A DNA stretch of 64,000 bases from Aliivibrio salmonicida LFI1238 (GCF_000196495.1 NC_011312.1:124001-188000); one strand, 5' to 3'; positions 37,108-47,463 are shown, numbered from the stretch's first letter. The notes: a model not told the origin generated them from the sequence alone. Numbers and translations: made by a program.

Positions 37108-38367
37108 ATGACATTGGATTATTTCAATTATAAGGACGATGGACAGCTTTGGGCTGAAGAACGACCAATTACACAATTGGCTGAGCAATATGGTACGCCA
37201 TTGTATGTGTATTCTCGTGCGACATTAGAGCGTCATTGGAATGCATTTGATAGCTCGGTCGGTGAGCAACCTCATCTTGTGTGCTATGCCGTTAAAGCAA
37301 ACTCAAACATTGGTGTATTGAATGCGCTTGCCTGTCTAGGTTCAGGTTTTGATATCGTTTCTCAAGGTGAACTTGAGCGTGTGGTTGCTGCTGGTGGTGA
37401 TCCTACGAAAGTCGTGTTTTCTGGTGTTGGTAAAACAGCAAAAGAAATGCGCCGCGCATTAGAATTAAACATTAAATGTTTCAACGTAGAATCGGAACCA
37501 GAGCTTGAGCGCTTAAATGCGGTCGCTGAAGAGATGGGTGTGATTGCGCCAATTTCATTGCGAATTAATCCTGATGTTGATGCAAAAACACACCCGTATA
37601 TTTCTACTGGTTTGCGTGACAATAAATTTGGTATCGCGTTTGATCGCGCACCAGAAGTGTACAAATTTGCACAAACGTTACCGAACTTAAATATCCAAGG
37701 CATTGATTGCCATATCGGTTCTCAATTAACGGACATTACGCCATTCATTGATGCAACGGATCGCTTGTTAGCGTTGATTGATGACTTAAAAGCACAAGGT
37801 GTGAATATTCGCCACCTTGATGTTGGTGGTGGTTTAGGCGTGGTTTATCGTGATGAATTACCGCCTCAACCGTCAGAATACGCTACGGCATTATTAAGTC
37901 GCTTAACGGGTCGTGAGGACTTAGAGCTTATTTTTGAGCCGGGTCGTGCGATTGCAGCAAATGCGGGGATATTAGTGACTAAAGTTGAGTTCCTAAAACA
38001 TACGGAACACAAAAACTTTGCGATCATTGATGCCGCAATGAATGATTTAATGCGTCCAGCACTGTATCAAGCATGGCAAGACATTGTGCCTGTTGTTCCG
38101 CGTGAAGGCGAAGCTCAAAGTTATGACTTAGTTGGCCCTATTTGTGAAACGGGTGATTTCTTGGGTAAAGATCGTGATTTAGTTCTTGAAGCGAATGATT
38201 TATTGGCTGTTCGTTCATCAGGTGCGTATGGCTTTGTTATGTCATCAAACTACAATACACGTACTCGTGCGGCAGAAATAATGGTCGATGGCGATCAAGT
38301 ACATCTTGTTCGTAAGCGAGAAGAATTAAGCTCTTTATGGGAGCTGGAATCTATTTTACCAAACTAA
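37108..38367 (+). CDS. lysA: Diaminopimelate decarboxylase
   Basis: 419 residues. PLP lysine in LVCYAVKANSNIGVLN, HIGSQLTDITPF, GGGLGVVYRDE and EPGRAIAANAGIL phosphate-binding motif; the catalytic Cys region is GPICETGDFLGKD. It converts meso-diaminopimelate to lysine. Start ATG follows AAGGAAG. First enzyme gene of the lptM-lysA-dapF-DUF484-xerC series. Confidence 0.96.
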   Translation: MTLDYFNYKDDGQLWAEERPITQLAEQYGTPLYVYSRATLERHWNAFDSSVGEQPHLVCYAVKANSNIGVLNALACLGSGFDIVSQGELERVVAAGGDPTKVVFSGVGKTAKEMRRALELNIKCFNVESEPELERLNAVAEEMGVIAPISLRINPDVDAKTHPYISTGLRDNKFGIAFDRAPEVYKFAQTLPNLNIQGIDCHIGSQLTDITPFIDATDRLLALIDDLKAQGVNIRHLDVGGGLGVVYRDELPPQPSEYATALLSRLTGREDLELIFEPGRAIAANAGILVTKVEFLKHTEHKNFAIIDAAMNDLMRPALYQAWQDIVPVVPREGEAQSYDLVGPICETGDFLGKDRDLVLEANDLLAVRSSGAYGFVMSSNYNTRTRAAEIMVDGDQVHLVRKREELSSLWELESILPN

Positions 38368-38448
38368 CTTAGAATAAAGAGCAAGAGGCTTAGGCTGCTT
38401 GCTCTTTTGGTATTCAACCTAGAAGATAAAATAAAAAGAAGAACAACT

Positions 38449-39279
38449 ATGCACTTTCATTTTTCTAAAATGCACGGGCTAGGCAATGACTTTATGGTGG
38501 TTGATTGCTTAACTCAAAATATTTTCTTTTCACCAGATTTGATCCGTCGTCTGGCTGACCGTAATCGTGGTATCGGTTTCGATCAGTTATTGGTGGTTGA
38601 AGCTCCCTATGATCCTGAAACTGATTTCCATTACCGAATTTTTAATTCTGATGGCACAGAAGTAGAGCAATGCGGCAATGGCGCTCGTTGTTTTGCTCGT
38701 TTTGTCCGAATGAAAGGCTTAACGAATCGAACGACTATTTTGGTCAGCACGAAAAAAGGAAAAATGAGTTTAAAGGTGGAAGATGATGATCAAATTACGG
38801 TGAACATGGGTGAACCTCAATTTGAACCAAACAAAATTCCATTTAAAGCGACTCAAGCTGAAAAAACCTATTTATTGCGTGCGGAAGATAAAACATTATT
38901 TTGTGGTGCGGTGAGTATGGGCAATCCACACTGCGTGACGGTGGTGGATGATGTCGATAATTACGATGTTGATAAATACGGCCCATTAGTGGAAGGGCAT
39001 GAACGCTTCCCTGAGAGAGTAAACGCAGGCTTTATGGAGATAGTTTCTCCGAGCGAAATTAAATTACGTGTTTATGAACGTGGTGCGGGTGAAACTCAAG
39101 CGTGTGGAAGCGGTGCTTGTGCAGCGGTTGCTGTAGGTATAATGCAAGAACTCCTAGAAGAAGACGTTAAAGTGTCTTTGCCTGGTGGTGATTTACGTAT
39201 TGTTTGGCAAGGCCCGGGTAAACCGTTATTCATGACAGGGCCTGCGACACACGTTTATGACGGTCAATTATCAATATGA
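38449..39279 (+). CDS. dapF: Diaminopimelate epimerase
   Basis: 276 residues from [20 protein letters not shown]; a start 14 codons upstream is unlikely. The two catalytic cysteines are in [13 protein letters not shown] and [12 protein letters not shown]. It interconverts LL- and meso-diaminopimelate for cell wall and lysine. Overlaps the DUF484 gene by 4 bases. Confidence 0.96.
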
Positions 39280-39977
39280 ATGAAGTAACACCAATAGAGC
39301 CACAGCCGACTCAATTAACGGAAGACGTTGTGGCTCAATTTTTAATGGATCACCCTGATTTTTTTCAACAGCATCCCGAGCTTCTTGGGCGAATTAAAGT
39401 CGATACTCCTGAGCGAGGCGTGGTTTCTTTAGTTGAAGTACAAGTCAGTAAGCTACGTAATCGTATTGGTGATTTAGAAGAAGAAATTACTCAGTTAATG
39501 TCACTCGCGGCAAAAAATGATCGCTTATTTCATGACTTTGCTGATGTTCAAAAACAATTATTGATGTGTGAGTCATTTGATCAAGCCGCTAAAATTATAG
39601 AGCAGAAAGCCGTCGTGCTGAATTTAACGGCTTATATAAAAATAATTGATCATGCTCATCCTAAATATAATGTAGATAAAACAGCCCTCGATAATTTCAT
39701 GAAAAAATTCTTGAATGGTCGTTCTGCATACTTAGGGCGCTTGCGTCAAACTGAGCGTGATAGCTTATTGGCCTATGGTGGGCTAAATACCTCAAGTTCA
39801 GAATTGGGGTCATTCTCTGTTTTACCATTAGGACAGTCAACCCCTATGGGGATCATGGCTTTTGCTAGCCGTGATGGTGGCCATTTTCAACCGAATATGG
39901 ATACGTTATTTTTGGAACAACTTGTGAGTGTGTTCCATTACTTACTAACTCAGTGGTCTAAAGCACATAATGAGTGA
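39276..39977 (+). CDS. DUF484 family protein
   Basis: 233 residues beginning with the [23 protein letters not shown] motif of DUF484 (YigA in E. coli), a coiled coil ([20 protein letters not shown]) and a GAF-like domain. Always found between dapF and xerC. Precise role not established. ATGA overlap with dapF and 8-base overlap with xerC show translational coupling. Confidence 0.92.
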
Positions 39978-40881
39978 ATCATTACCTCCGCAATATGAAA
40001 AACACCTAACTGCATTTTACGAGTTCTTGCGTAATGAAAAGGGATTGAGTATTTATACTCAACGTAACTATAAGCGCCAGTTAACAACCATTGCTGAGCA
40101 GTTAATTGAGCTTGGTGTTGATTCTTGGCAAGACGTTGATGCTGGGTGGGTTCGACAAATCACTAGTAAAGGCATGCGTTCGGGATTGAAAGCGAGCAGC
40201 TTATCGACTCGACTGTCTTCATTACGCAGTTTTTTTGATTTCTTAGTCTTACGTAATGTATTGCAAGCAAACCCCGCGAAAGGTGTTTCTGCGCCTCGTA
40301 AATCTCGACCATTACCAAAAAATATTGATGTGGATGAGATGGGGCAGTTACTGGAAGTGAATGAAGATGATCCATTATCGATTCGAGACCGAGCGATGAT
40401 GGAGCTAATGTACGGCGCGGGTTTACGTTTGGCTGAATTAGTCGGAATTGATGTTCGAGACATTCAATTACGCCAAGGTGAATTACGAGTTATTGGTAAG
40501 GGGGATAAAGAGCGTAAAGTCCCTTTTTCTGGGAAAGCGAAAGAATGGTTAGGACACTGGCTGCAAGTGCGAAACCAATTAGCGAACCCAGAAGAGAAAG
40601 GGTTGTTTGTTTCTAAATTAGGCGTTCGAATTTCTCATCGAAATGTGCAAAAACGTATGGCTGAGTGGGGAATGAAGCAAGGGGTGAATAGCCACATTAG
40701 TCCACACAAACTACGTCACTCATTTGCTACGCATATGCTTGAATCGAGCGGTAACTTACGTGCAGTACAAGAATTATTAGGACACGAAAATATTTCTACT
40801 ACGCAAATCTATACCCATTTAGATTTTCAACATCTTGCTCAAGCGTACGATCAAGCGCATCCAAGAGCGAAGAAAAAATAG
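39970..40881 (+). CDS. xerC: Site-specific tyrosine recombinase XerC
   Basis: 303 residues: N-terminal SAM-like core-binding domain (about 10-95) and catalytic domain with Arg in YGAGLRLAELVGI, HKLRHSFATHMLE (His-x-x-Arg), LLGHENISTTQIYTHL (His and nucleophile Tyr). It acts with XerD at dif to resolve chromosome dimers. Usually followed by yigB; here a terminator and an IS66 fragment follow instead. Confidence 0.95.
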   Translation: MSESLPPQYEKHLTAFYEFLRNEKGLSIYTQRNYKRQLTTIAEQLIELGVDSWQDVDAGWVRQITSKGMRSGLKASSLSTRLSSLRSFFDFLVLRNVLQANPAKGVSAPRKSRPLPKNIDVDEMGQLLEVNEDDPLSIRDRAMMELMYGAGLRLAELVGIDVRDIQLRQGELRVIGKGDKERKVPFSGKAKEWLGHWLQVRNQLANPEEKGLFVSKLGVRISHRNVQKRMAEWGMKQGVNSHISPHKLRHSFATHMLESSGNLRAVQELLGHENISTTQIYTHLDFQHLAQAYDQAHPRAKKK

Positions 40882-40912
40882 AGATAAAGTATCGTAATTT
40901 TACTTATTGATA

Positions 40913-40957
40913 ATAAAAAGCCAGTGAGAGCATATGATTGTTCCATTGGCTTTTTTA
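40913..40957 (+). terminator. Terminator after xerC
   Basis: AAAAAGCCAGTG / CATTGGCTTTTTT with one G-T pair and a 19-base loop, followed by a T-run. Confidence 0.7.
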
Positions 40958-40968
40958 GTTTCTTAATA

Positions 40969-41558
40969 GTAAGCGTGCGGGGAACTACACCTAACAAATA
41001 AAATTCATTATGCGTATCTTACGATCTTTCATTTAACGAGAACGTAATTATGCAAAAAGATAAAAAGAGAACACCAGAGCAATGGCACGCTCTATTTGAA
41101 TCTCAGCAATCTAGCAAGCTTAGTGCCGCTGAATTTTGTCGTAACCATAATATTCTGCCAAAGACATTTAGTGCACGTAAAGCACGATGGAAACAAAAGA
41201 TTAACGCTTCTACTTTCTTGAAAGTAGAAGCGTTAACATCAACTATCATCGCCACTCCACAATTACCAGATATTCAACTTTCTATCGGAAAATTGCGATT
41301 AACATTGCCAGCTAATACTGAACCTCACTGGATAGGACTCTTATTAAAAGGGTATCAATCATGAATGTATTTACTGATGTTTCCACCATTTATCTTCATC
41401 GTGATTTTGTCGATTTTCGCAAGGCCATTAATGGCCTTGTCGTGATTGTTGAGCAAGAAATGCAACTATCACCGTTTAGTGATGCTCTATTTATATTTTG
41501 CAATAAGCCTCGTGATAAACTCAAAATATTGTATTGGGATAAAACAGGATTCGCTTTA
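40969..41558 (+). mobile_element. IS66-family element, truncated copy 2 (left 590 bp)
   Basis: Same as the first 590 bp of the complete copy at 22823, including the left terminal repeat, tnpA and the start of tnpB. Identity stops at base 41558 (GGATTCGCTTTA), where IS91-side sequence begins. The rest of tnpB, all of tnpC and the right end are absent. Confidence 0.93.
41050..41364 (+). CDS. tnpA: IS66 accessory protein TnpA (truncated element, gene intact)
   Basis: 104 residues identical to the TnpA of the two complete copies. The gene is whole, but its element lacks TnpC, so it cannot move on its own. It could still supply TnpA in trans. Confidence 0.9.
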   Translation: MQKDKKRTPEQWHALFESQQSSKLSAAEFCRNHNILPKTFSARKARWKQKINASTFLKVEALTSTIIATPQLPDIQLSIGKLRLTLPANTEPHWIGLLLKGYQS

Positions 41559-41636
41559 AAGGTAAGGAATTTGAATGTTGCTGAGTTAGCATTGGCCCGT
41601 CTAAAAAAGCCAATTTCACCATCGCTGTTTTTTTAA
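41361..41636 (+). pseudogene. tnpB: Truncated IS66 tnpB
   Basis: The first 66 codons match TnpB through KTGFAL; the reading frame then continues 25 codons into unrelated sequence (KVRNLNVAELALARLKK) before a stop. The C-terminal half of TnpB is lost. Confidence 0.9.
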
Positions 41637-43020
41637 AAGGTATCGAAAATATAATTATCGGGGATTTTATAACTGTTTTAGCCCTATTTCATGAGTTTTA
41701 GATACACTTATCCTACAAACCTTATTATGCTGCCCTCAATTCTGACTGAACTATCGCATGGGTGACTAAATCATTGACCGAATTTCCGACTCGGAAATTC
41801 GTAAACACCAGACGACTTTCACATAAAATACATTCGTACGGATCTACTTTTACATATCCTTTTAACATTGCGGCATACCCTGGCATTTTCGGCTCAGCTT
41901 CTATTGTCATACCTAAAGCTGCATAAACTCTAGGCAGAGCTTCTCCACGACGACGCATTGATAAAAAACCGTAGTATCGGATCATCTTGAAATGTTTATC
42001 AGGATAGTGCTCTACTATCCGTCTTATCATCTCTTCTGGTGATAATGTTAGGCTGTCTGTTGTTCCTGTTCGATGGTCTAAATAATTAAACGTTATCATT
42101 CCGCCTTTGGCGTAATGACTTAAACGTGACGCTGAAATCGGGGGCCGTTTTAAATACCGACCAAGATAGTTCATCGTCGGTTTTACATTATTTGTCTTTT
42201 TAGCAAAATGAAGCTTCCAACGACGATTATATTGACTGCTTAAAAAGCGTGACCAATCCGTTTTATTATGGATATAGGGGCATTCTTCGCTTGATAAATC
42301 AAGCTCATCATAAGCCTTACCCAATAAACTGACGATAGCCGCTCTCCAACAAGGCTCTGTCGTTTTCATTTGGAAGTAAATGGGTTTCCATAAACCGGTA
42401 CGTTCACAAATTCCCCCACGAGTGACCGATAAATGTAAGTGCGTATTCCAATTCAGTTTTCGACCGTAAGTATGAAGAGCACAAAAGATACCGACATCTA
42501 TTCCTTTATCTTTTGCCCATCCCAGCAGAATGTTTGCAGCACATTTGAATAATTTATTTAACAAACGGTTATGACGAAAGATAGGCCATAGCGTGTTTGG
42601 AAGGGTAAAGGTGATGTGTTGATATTCGCATTCAGGGAAGACATGTTGTTGCTTTTGTATCCATCGCTCTGTGGCTTTCATGCCACAGCTACTGCACGCT
42701 CGAGATTTACAGGTTTGGTGAATATATTTGATATGGGTACAGTCAGGGTTGCAACAATGATATTCGCGAGAGCCAAAAGCCGCTGTCCCACAGGACAGCA
42801 TCTTTGTGACATTTTCAATCACGACCGCTCTTAGGTTAGCTTTGTTATTATGAAGAAATTTAAGCCAGTTATTTTGACTATTAAATAATTGTTTCAGGGG
42901 TTTATATGCGTGCATGGCGATAGGATAAACGATTTATTGGCAACAATGGAAGAGGTTGAGTCCTTTTGATTTGCGCCGTAGGCGCCTATTGTTCATTACA
43001 CCCTTTTCCCGTAACATCAT
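41559..43020 (-). mobile_element. IS91-family (HUH, rolling-circle) element, ends approximate
   Basis: Contains an intact IS91-type transposase. The left boundary is set by the end of IS66 identity at 41558. The right boundary is a guess: GCGCCGTAGGCGC at about 42978-42990 is a short hairpin of the kind found near IS91-type ends. No target duplication is expected for this family. The GTTC or CTTG target tetranucleotide known for IS91 was not found at the 41558 junction. Confidence 0.6.
41725..42915 (-). CDS. IS91-family transposase (Y2 HUH relaxase type)
   Basis: 396 residues. N-terminal zinc-binding region CCNPDCTHIKYIHQTCKSRACSSCG, HUH motif NTHLHLSVTRGG, and the paired catalytic tyrosines in MNYLGRYLKRPP (Tyr-x3-Tyr). 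Frame intact and length normal, so the element may be active by rolling-circle transposition. Confidence 0.92.
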   Translation of the reverse strand: MHAYKPLKQLFNSQNNWLKFLHNNKANLRAVVIENVTKMLSCGTAAFGSREYHCCNPDCTHIKYIHQTCKSRACSSCGMKATERWIQKQQHVFPECEYQHITFTLPNTLWPIFRHNRLLNKLFKCAANILLGWAKDKGIDVGIFCALHTYGRKLNWNTHLHLSVTRGGICERTGLWKPIYFQMKTTEPCWRAAIVSLLGKAYDELDLSSEECPYIHNKTDWSRFLSSQYNRRWKLHFAKKTNNVKPTMNYLGRYLKRPPISASRLSHYAKGGMITFNYLDHRTGTTDSLTLSPEEMIRRIVEHYPDKHFKMIRYYGFLSMRRRGEALPRVYAALGMTIEAEPKMPGYAAMLKGYVKVDPYECILCESRLVFTNFRVGNSVNDLVTHAIVQSELRAA

Positions 43021-43269
43021 TTGTAAATTATTGAATGATTGCTCAAGCCCCTTTCTTAATTTAAAACGACCTGTAGCCACAATAGTCTTTTTAATTAGAT
43101 AACTCTATCCAATGCTATTCGTGTGTGTGAAATTTTAATTGCCATAAATGTGACCAACTCTACACGTAATTTGTCATCGTTATCTCACAATTAAAATTTT
43201 GCATCACAAGCCATTGATTAACAAAAAATACCATGTGAGCATGCCTTTTTTATAAAATAAGAGCTAGTC
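42916..43269. other. Intergenic stretch: end of IS91 element and upstream region of the lipoprotein gene
   Basis: Holds the short hairpin GCGCCGTAGGCGC and then AT-rich DNA that should contain the promoter of the following gene. Nothing else recognised. Confidence 0.4.
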
Positions 43270-43860
43270 ATGAAAAAGTACCTATTCATTCTTCCGTTAT
43301 TACTTGTAGGTTGTGATGACGATGATATCAATGCGAATAACAATACGGATGATGACGTTCAGTCTGTAATAGAAAAAACGCCAGAACTCATTGGGTTACT
43401 GCAATCACAAGAGACCATTAATGACCAATTTAGTGTGCTTTATGAACAATTTGAGCCTTTGTTAGATCGCAGTGATTCATTGACAGGGGTTGATGTCAAT
43501 AATGATGGCATCAGAGATGATATAGAAGCGTTTATAGAGGCATTAGAAGTGGAAGAGCCTGTCCGCAACGCATTAAAACAAGAGGCACGTTATGCTCAAG
43601 AAAACCTCTATTATGACTTTACCGAAAAAACAGACGCCAACATCAATAAAGCCATGACAATGGGGGCTAAATACAACAAAGTTCTGGCCTGTAAAGAATT
43701 CAGAGGCATTCTTATTGATGATAACATAAACACAGGAAGAACTATCGATGCACTCACCTACAACACCAAAGCCCGCACCATGGCCTACCTTGCTTATAAT
43801 CATTTACAAGATGGCGCAGTAAGTACCTCTCTGAATGCAGAGGCACAATACTGTGAATAA
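43270..43860 (+). CDS. Hypothetical lipoprotein
   Basis: 196 residues with a lipoprotein signal (YLFILPLLLVGC) followed by an Asp/Asn-rich linker. DVNNDGIRDDIEAF (about residues 77-90) resembles a calcium-binding EF-hand or dockerin loop. The remainder is helical and unrecognised. It overlaps the start of the hydrolase gene, so the two are co-expressed and may act together at the cell surface. Confidence 0.7.
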   Translation: MKKYLFILPLLLVGCDDDDINANNNTDDDVQSVIEKTPELIGLLQSQETINDQFSVLYEQFEPLLDRSDSLTGVDVNNDGIRDDIEAFIEALEVEEPVRNALKQEARYAQENLYYDFTEKTDANINKAMTMGAKYNKVLACKEFRGILIDDNINTGRTIDALTYNTKARTMAYLAYNHLQDGAVSTSLNAEAQYCE

Positions 43861-45328
43861 ACTAACCGTATCGCTCATGATAGGCGCCTTACTTCCATTA
43901 AATGTAAATGCCAACTCATGCAAAATCGAAGGTTACACCATCGGCTTTTTTAATGGGGTTGCGACGACGAAGAAAGATGCTGAACGTGGGCGAGATAAAA
44001 TCAAATCTACTCTTGATATCACTCAATACAACGGTGAAAAAGTGGAGTACCAACTTTTCTATAACGATTCTTACATTGAAAGTAATGGCTTTAACGTACT
44101 GGCTGATTTCGCCGAAACCTTTGACCAAAGAACTCAAGAGCTAGAGCAAAAACAATTTGACCGATGGGAAGCGTTTTGGGATATCGTTAACGGCAAGCAA
44201 GATAGCTCTATCATCAAAAAAATCAGTGCTGCATTTTCTTGGTTTGGGGGGTTTTTTACTGACTTCAACAGTCAACGTTCCAATATCATCATCCGCGAAT
44301 TTCTAGAATTATTAACCCTATCGGTTGATTCTCCAGATACAGCAAAGACTCAGATGCAGCATAAGCTCATCAATGATTCCAATACATGGCAAGGGAAAAA
44401 GCTGATTTATATTGCCCATTCTCAAGGAAACTTATGGGTAAATAAATCGTACAACTATGTTGTGTCTCAATTAGGTTATGATGCAAGTAATATTCATGTC
44501 GTTCATATCGCGCCAGCCTCTCCAACATTAAGTCCTAATAGCGATTACATTTTATCTAGCTCAGACCTTGTCATTAACGGATTAAATTTTACAGGGGTGG
44601 GCTCAGTGCCTCCATTTAACACAATAATTGCACCTAGTTCTTCTGACATTGCAGGACATGGTTTAATTGAGGTTTATTTAACTCACCCTAAATCGATACA
44701 AAAAATAAAATCCGCTACGGATAAAGCATTCGCATCACTCACCAAACCAGACATGGAGGATGTACTGTTTTCAATTGATTATAATTACACCCCCACTTTT
44801 TCTGAAAGCCATGCTTCACCAGAAATTGAATTTGTTGATAATAATAACAATTGGGTAAAGAGAACGGACATTTATTCAGAGATCTCTTACTTACAAAGAG
44901 CAGATCCAAACGAAAATAAATATGAGCTGAATCCCGCCAAAGATTTTGAACCACTTTCATTCATACATAATAAGAAGGACAGAGAGAGTCAAGTAATAAG
45001 CATAGATCAATGCTCTGACATACCAAACAATGACCCCTTCATATTGGGAGAGCAATCTAACGAAACCATAAGATACGCATGGGATAAGGTGCCACCAAAT
45101 ACGAAGGTATCGGTTACGGTCAGAGATAGATATGGTGTGAAGTTACAAAATGACGAAGTATCTATCAATGAACTTCGTCCTAGAGGACATACTTATCAGG
45201 GGATTTTTATTGATCTAAACGCAATTAACCCTTACACAAAAGAAGAAAAAGCATTTATAAAACAACAAAAGCTAGAGACTAAATACGAACTTTATTCAGA
45301 CTCAATTCTATTTTCTATCTCATCTTAA
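43853..45328 (+). CDS. Exported alpha/beta hydrolase-like protein
   Basis: About 491 residues from GTG 43853 (AGAGG upstream; an ATG 18 bases earlier is possible), overlapping the lipoprotein gene by 8 bases. Signal peptide LTVSLMIGALLPLNVNA. KLIYIAHSQGNLWVNKSYNYV carries a lipase-type nucleophile elbow (AHSQG, Ser about 200) after a beta strand, and later His in DIAGHGLIEVYL may complete the triad. The C-terminal region is beta-rich. Lipase, esterase or another acyl hydrolase role is inferred; the substrate is unknown. Confidence 0.68.
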   Translation: MNKLTVSLMIGALLPLNVNANSCKIEGYTIGFFNGVATTKKDAERGRDKIKSTLDITQYNGEKVEYQLFYNDSYIESNGFNVLADFAETFDQRTQELEQKQFDRWEAFWDIVNGKQDSSIIKKISAAFSWFGGFFTDFNSQRSNIIIREFLELLTLSVDSPDTAKTQMQHKLINDSNTWQGKKLIYIAHSQGNLWVNKSYNYVVSQLGYDASNIHVVHIAPASPTLSPNSDYILSSSDLVINGLNFTGVGSVPPFNTIIAPSSSDIAGHGLIEVYLTHPKSIQKIKSATDKAFASLTKPDMEDVLFSIDYNYTPTFSESHASPEIEFVDNNNNWVKRTDIYSEISYLQRADPNENKYELNPAKDFEPLSFIHNKKDRESQVISIDQCSDIPNNDPFILGEQSNETIRYAWDKVPPNTKVSVTVRDRYGVKLQNDEVSINELRPRGHTYQGIFIDLNAINPYTKEEKAFIKQQKLETKYELYSDSILFSISS

Positions 45329-45899
45329 TCTCTCCTCATTTTGTATGGTCAACTTTAGTTAAGTGGGCCGTTATTACGTAACAATAATTAACTTTCCTAT
45401 TTATTCACTTTTCTTCTTATTTAATTACATTCATTGTTATTTTTAAAATTACGTTATACCTAGATCATAATCACATGTTTTTATATTAAACTTATTGATA
45501 TAAAGGACAGTATATTGATCGTCACTAAAAAATAAAATTAATAGTCCATTTGTTTCCGTTTAATTTGAAAATAAAAGTAATTCATCCTCTTTTAACGGAG
45601 GGTTAGTAATTATTATCGTAAATTTAAAAAGGTATTAACTCTTAAATTCACCTCATTTTTTTAATACAAAAAAATATTTTCAGATTAAATTTCACTCATC
45701 AATTCCCGCTCAAGCCTTACTCTAACTAGGTAGAAGTTAAAATTAACAAAAACCACAAAACAACCATGGGAATGATAATCATTTTCATTTGAGTTTTATC
45801 ATGATAGATTCCATACACTCTCAAAAACAAAGATAAATAATACATCTCAGTTAATTACATGGGATTTCATTCAACATTGATAAATGCACAGAGAAAAAT
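45329..45899. other. Upstream region of the siderophore operon
   Basis: About 570 very AT-rich bases without a gene. A strong Fur box lies at 45768-45786, about 115 bases before bibA. A possible promoter overlaps it (-35 TTTTCA at 45782, -10 TAGATT at 45805, 17-base spacer). The AT-rich stretch before it may bind other regulators such as H-NS, but no specific site is visible. Confidence 0.55.
45768..45786 (+). promoter_or_regulatory. Fur box controlling the siderophore operon
   Basis: GGGAATGATAATCATTTTC matches the 19-bp Fur consensus at 16 positions, with the central AATGATAATCATT intact. With iron present Fur would bind here and block the overlapping promoter. Confidence 0.85.
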
Positions 45900-47447
45900 A
45901 TGGATACTAAATATTTTGAAAAAAACGCCAATAACGATACTCTCTTTAACCAAAGTAGTCTCTTAAGTAATGTGGATTTTTTTGATTCAAGTTCTTTAGA
46001 TCATTATAAAGAAATCACAGAGTTAGGGCTCAACACGCTTATTAAAACAGTAAAAGAAACATCACACCCTAATTCTGGGATCTCGCCAGAAGAATTAAAG
46101 AACGCCTTCAAAAATATAGATTTAGATTCTCCTTTAATTGATATTAATGATGTTGTAGATGAATTGGATGAGCTTTACCTTAAGCATGCTGTCTATTTCC
46201 ATCATAAAGATTACTTAGCGCATTTAAATTGCCCTGTATTATTAACCTCATTATTAGCTGAGCAAATTAGCTGTGCGATTAATACCGCGGTTGAAACCTG
46301 GGATCAAAGTGCCGGTGGTACATTCATTGAACAGAAAGTAATAGATTGGCTTGCATACCGTATAGGTTATCTAAAGTCTGCCGATGGTGTATTTACCACT
46401 GGAGGTACACAATCTAATCTAATGGCACTGTTACTGGCCAGAGAGCAATGCAGCACTAAACTTGATGACACCAAGAAAGCATCATTACCTACCAATACCA
46501 GTAAATTCCGTATTCTTTGTTCTGAATACAGCCATTATAGTATTCAAAAAGCGGCATTCGTTTTAGGCTTAGGTCAAGAGGCGGTAATTAGTGTTCCTGC
46601 TAACGCTCAGCGACAAATGGATCCGACTGCGCTTTCATCAACATTGGCATCACTGGTAGAGCAAGGATTAATTCCAATGGCGGTGGTTGCTACCGCTGGC
46701 ACCACCGATTTTGGTTCTATCGATCCTATCGAAGAGATAGCTTCTCTTTGTCAGCAATATCAATGTTGGTTGCATGTAGACGCGGCATACGGTGGCGTAT
46801 TACTGATTTCGAATAAATTTCCTCACTTATTGAAAAGTATTGAACAAGCCGATTCTGTTAGCATCGATTTTCATAAATCATTTTTCCAACCTTTATGCTG
46901 CTCAGCCCTTATGGTGAGTAATGGTCAATCTCTTTCTCATCTTACCTATCATGCCGATTACCTAAACCCAAAACACCAAGCCGATAATGGTATTCCTGAC
47001 CTTGCCAACAAAAGTCTTCAAACATCACGACGATTCGACGCTTTAAAGATTTGGCTTACTTTACGAGCTTGCGGGCCAGAAGCCATCGGTAAGTTATTTG
47101 ATGACTTAATCCTTAATACTCAAGAAGTCTATCAACGCAGTCAGCACCTAACCGATATTAAGTTTGTTCAAGAGCCACAACTGACCACATTGGTATTTAG
47201 ATTCGTCGACCAACGCCTTACCCCGACAGAACAGGACACCTGCAACAGGGCAATTAGAGAGGCACTTTCTAAATCAAGAAGAGCGTTAATCGCAGCAACC
47301 GTGGTTAAAGGTCGTCAATATCTCAAAATAACGATGTTAAACCCTCAAACCCCCGTGAACAGCATCGTTGCCGTATTTGAAGCCATTAATACGTGTGGTC
47401 ATTCAATCACCGAGCAACTGCTTACCAATGTAAAACAAAGCGCCTAA
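45900..47447 (+). CDS. bibA: PLP-dependent lysine decarboxylase for siderophore synthesis (BibA-like)
   Basis: 515 residues, group II (aromatic amino acid/DABA-type) decarboxylase. PLP contacts: TTGGTQSNLMALLLAREQ, WLHVDAAYGGVLL (Asp) and the Schiff-base lysine in SVSIDFHKSFFQPLCCSA. In the bisucaberin pathway it makes cadaverine from lysine; the next gene hydroxylates cadaverine. First gene of the operon, about 115 bases after the Fur box. Confidence 0.87.
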   Translation: MDTKYFEKNANNDTLFNQSSLLSNVDFFDSSSLDHYKEITELGLNTLIKTVKETSHPNSGISPEELKNAFKNIDLDSPLIDINDVVDELDELYLKHAVYFHHKDYLAHLNCPVLLTSLLAEQISCAINTAVETWDQSAGGTFIEQKVIDWLAYRIGYLKSADGVFTTGGTQSNLMALLLAREQCSTKLDDTKKASLPTNTSKFRILCSEYSHYSIQKAAFVLGLGQEAVISVPANAQRQMDPTALSSTLASLVEQGLIPMAVVATAGTTDFGSIDPIEEIASLCQQYQCWLHVDAAYGGVLLISNKFPHLLKSIEQADSVSIDFHKSFFQPLCCSALMVSNGQSLSHLTYHADYLNPKHQADNGIPDLANKSLQTSRRFDALKIWLTLRACGPEAIGKLFDDLILNTQEVYQRSQHLTDIKFVQEPQLTTLVFRFVDQRLTPTEQDTCNRAIREALSKSRRALIAATVVKGRQYLKITMLNPQTPVNSIVAVFEAINTCGHSITEQLLTNVKQSA

Positions 47448-47463
47448 TAAAAAAGGATATCCA

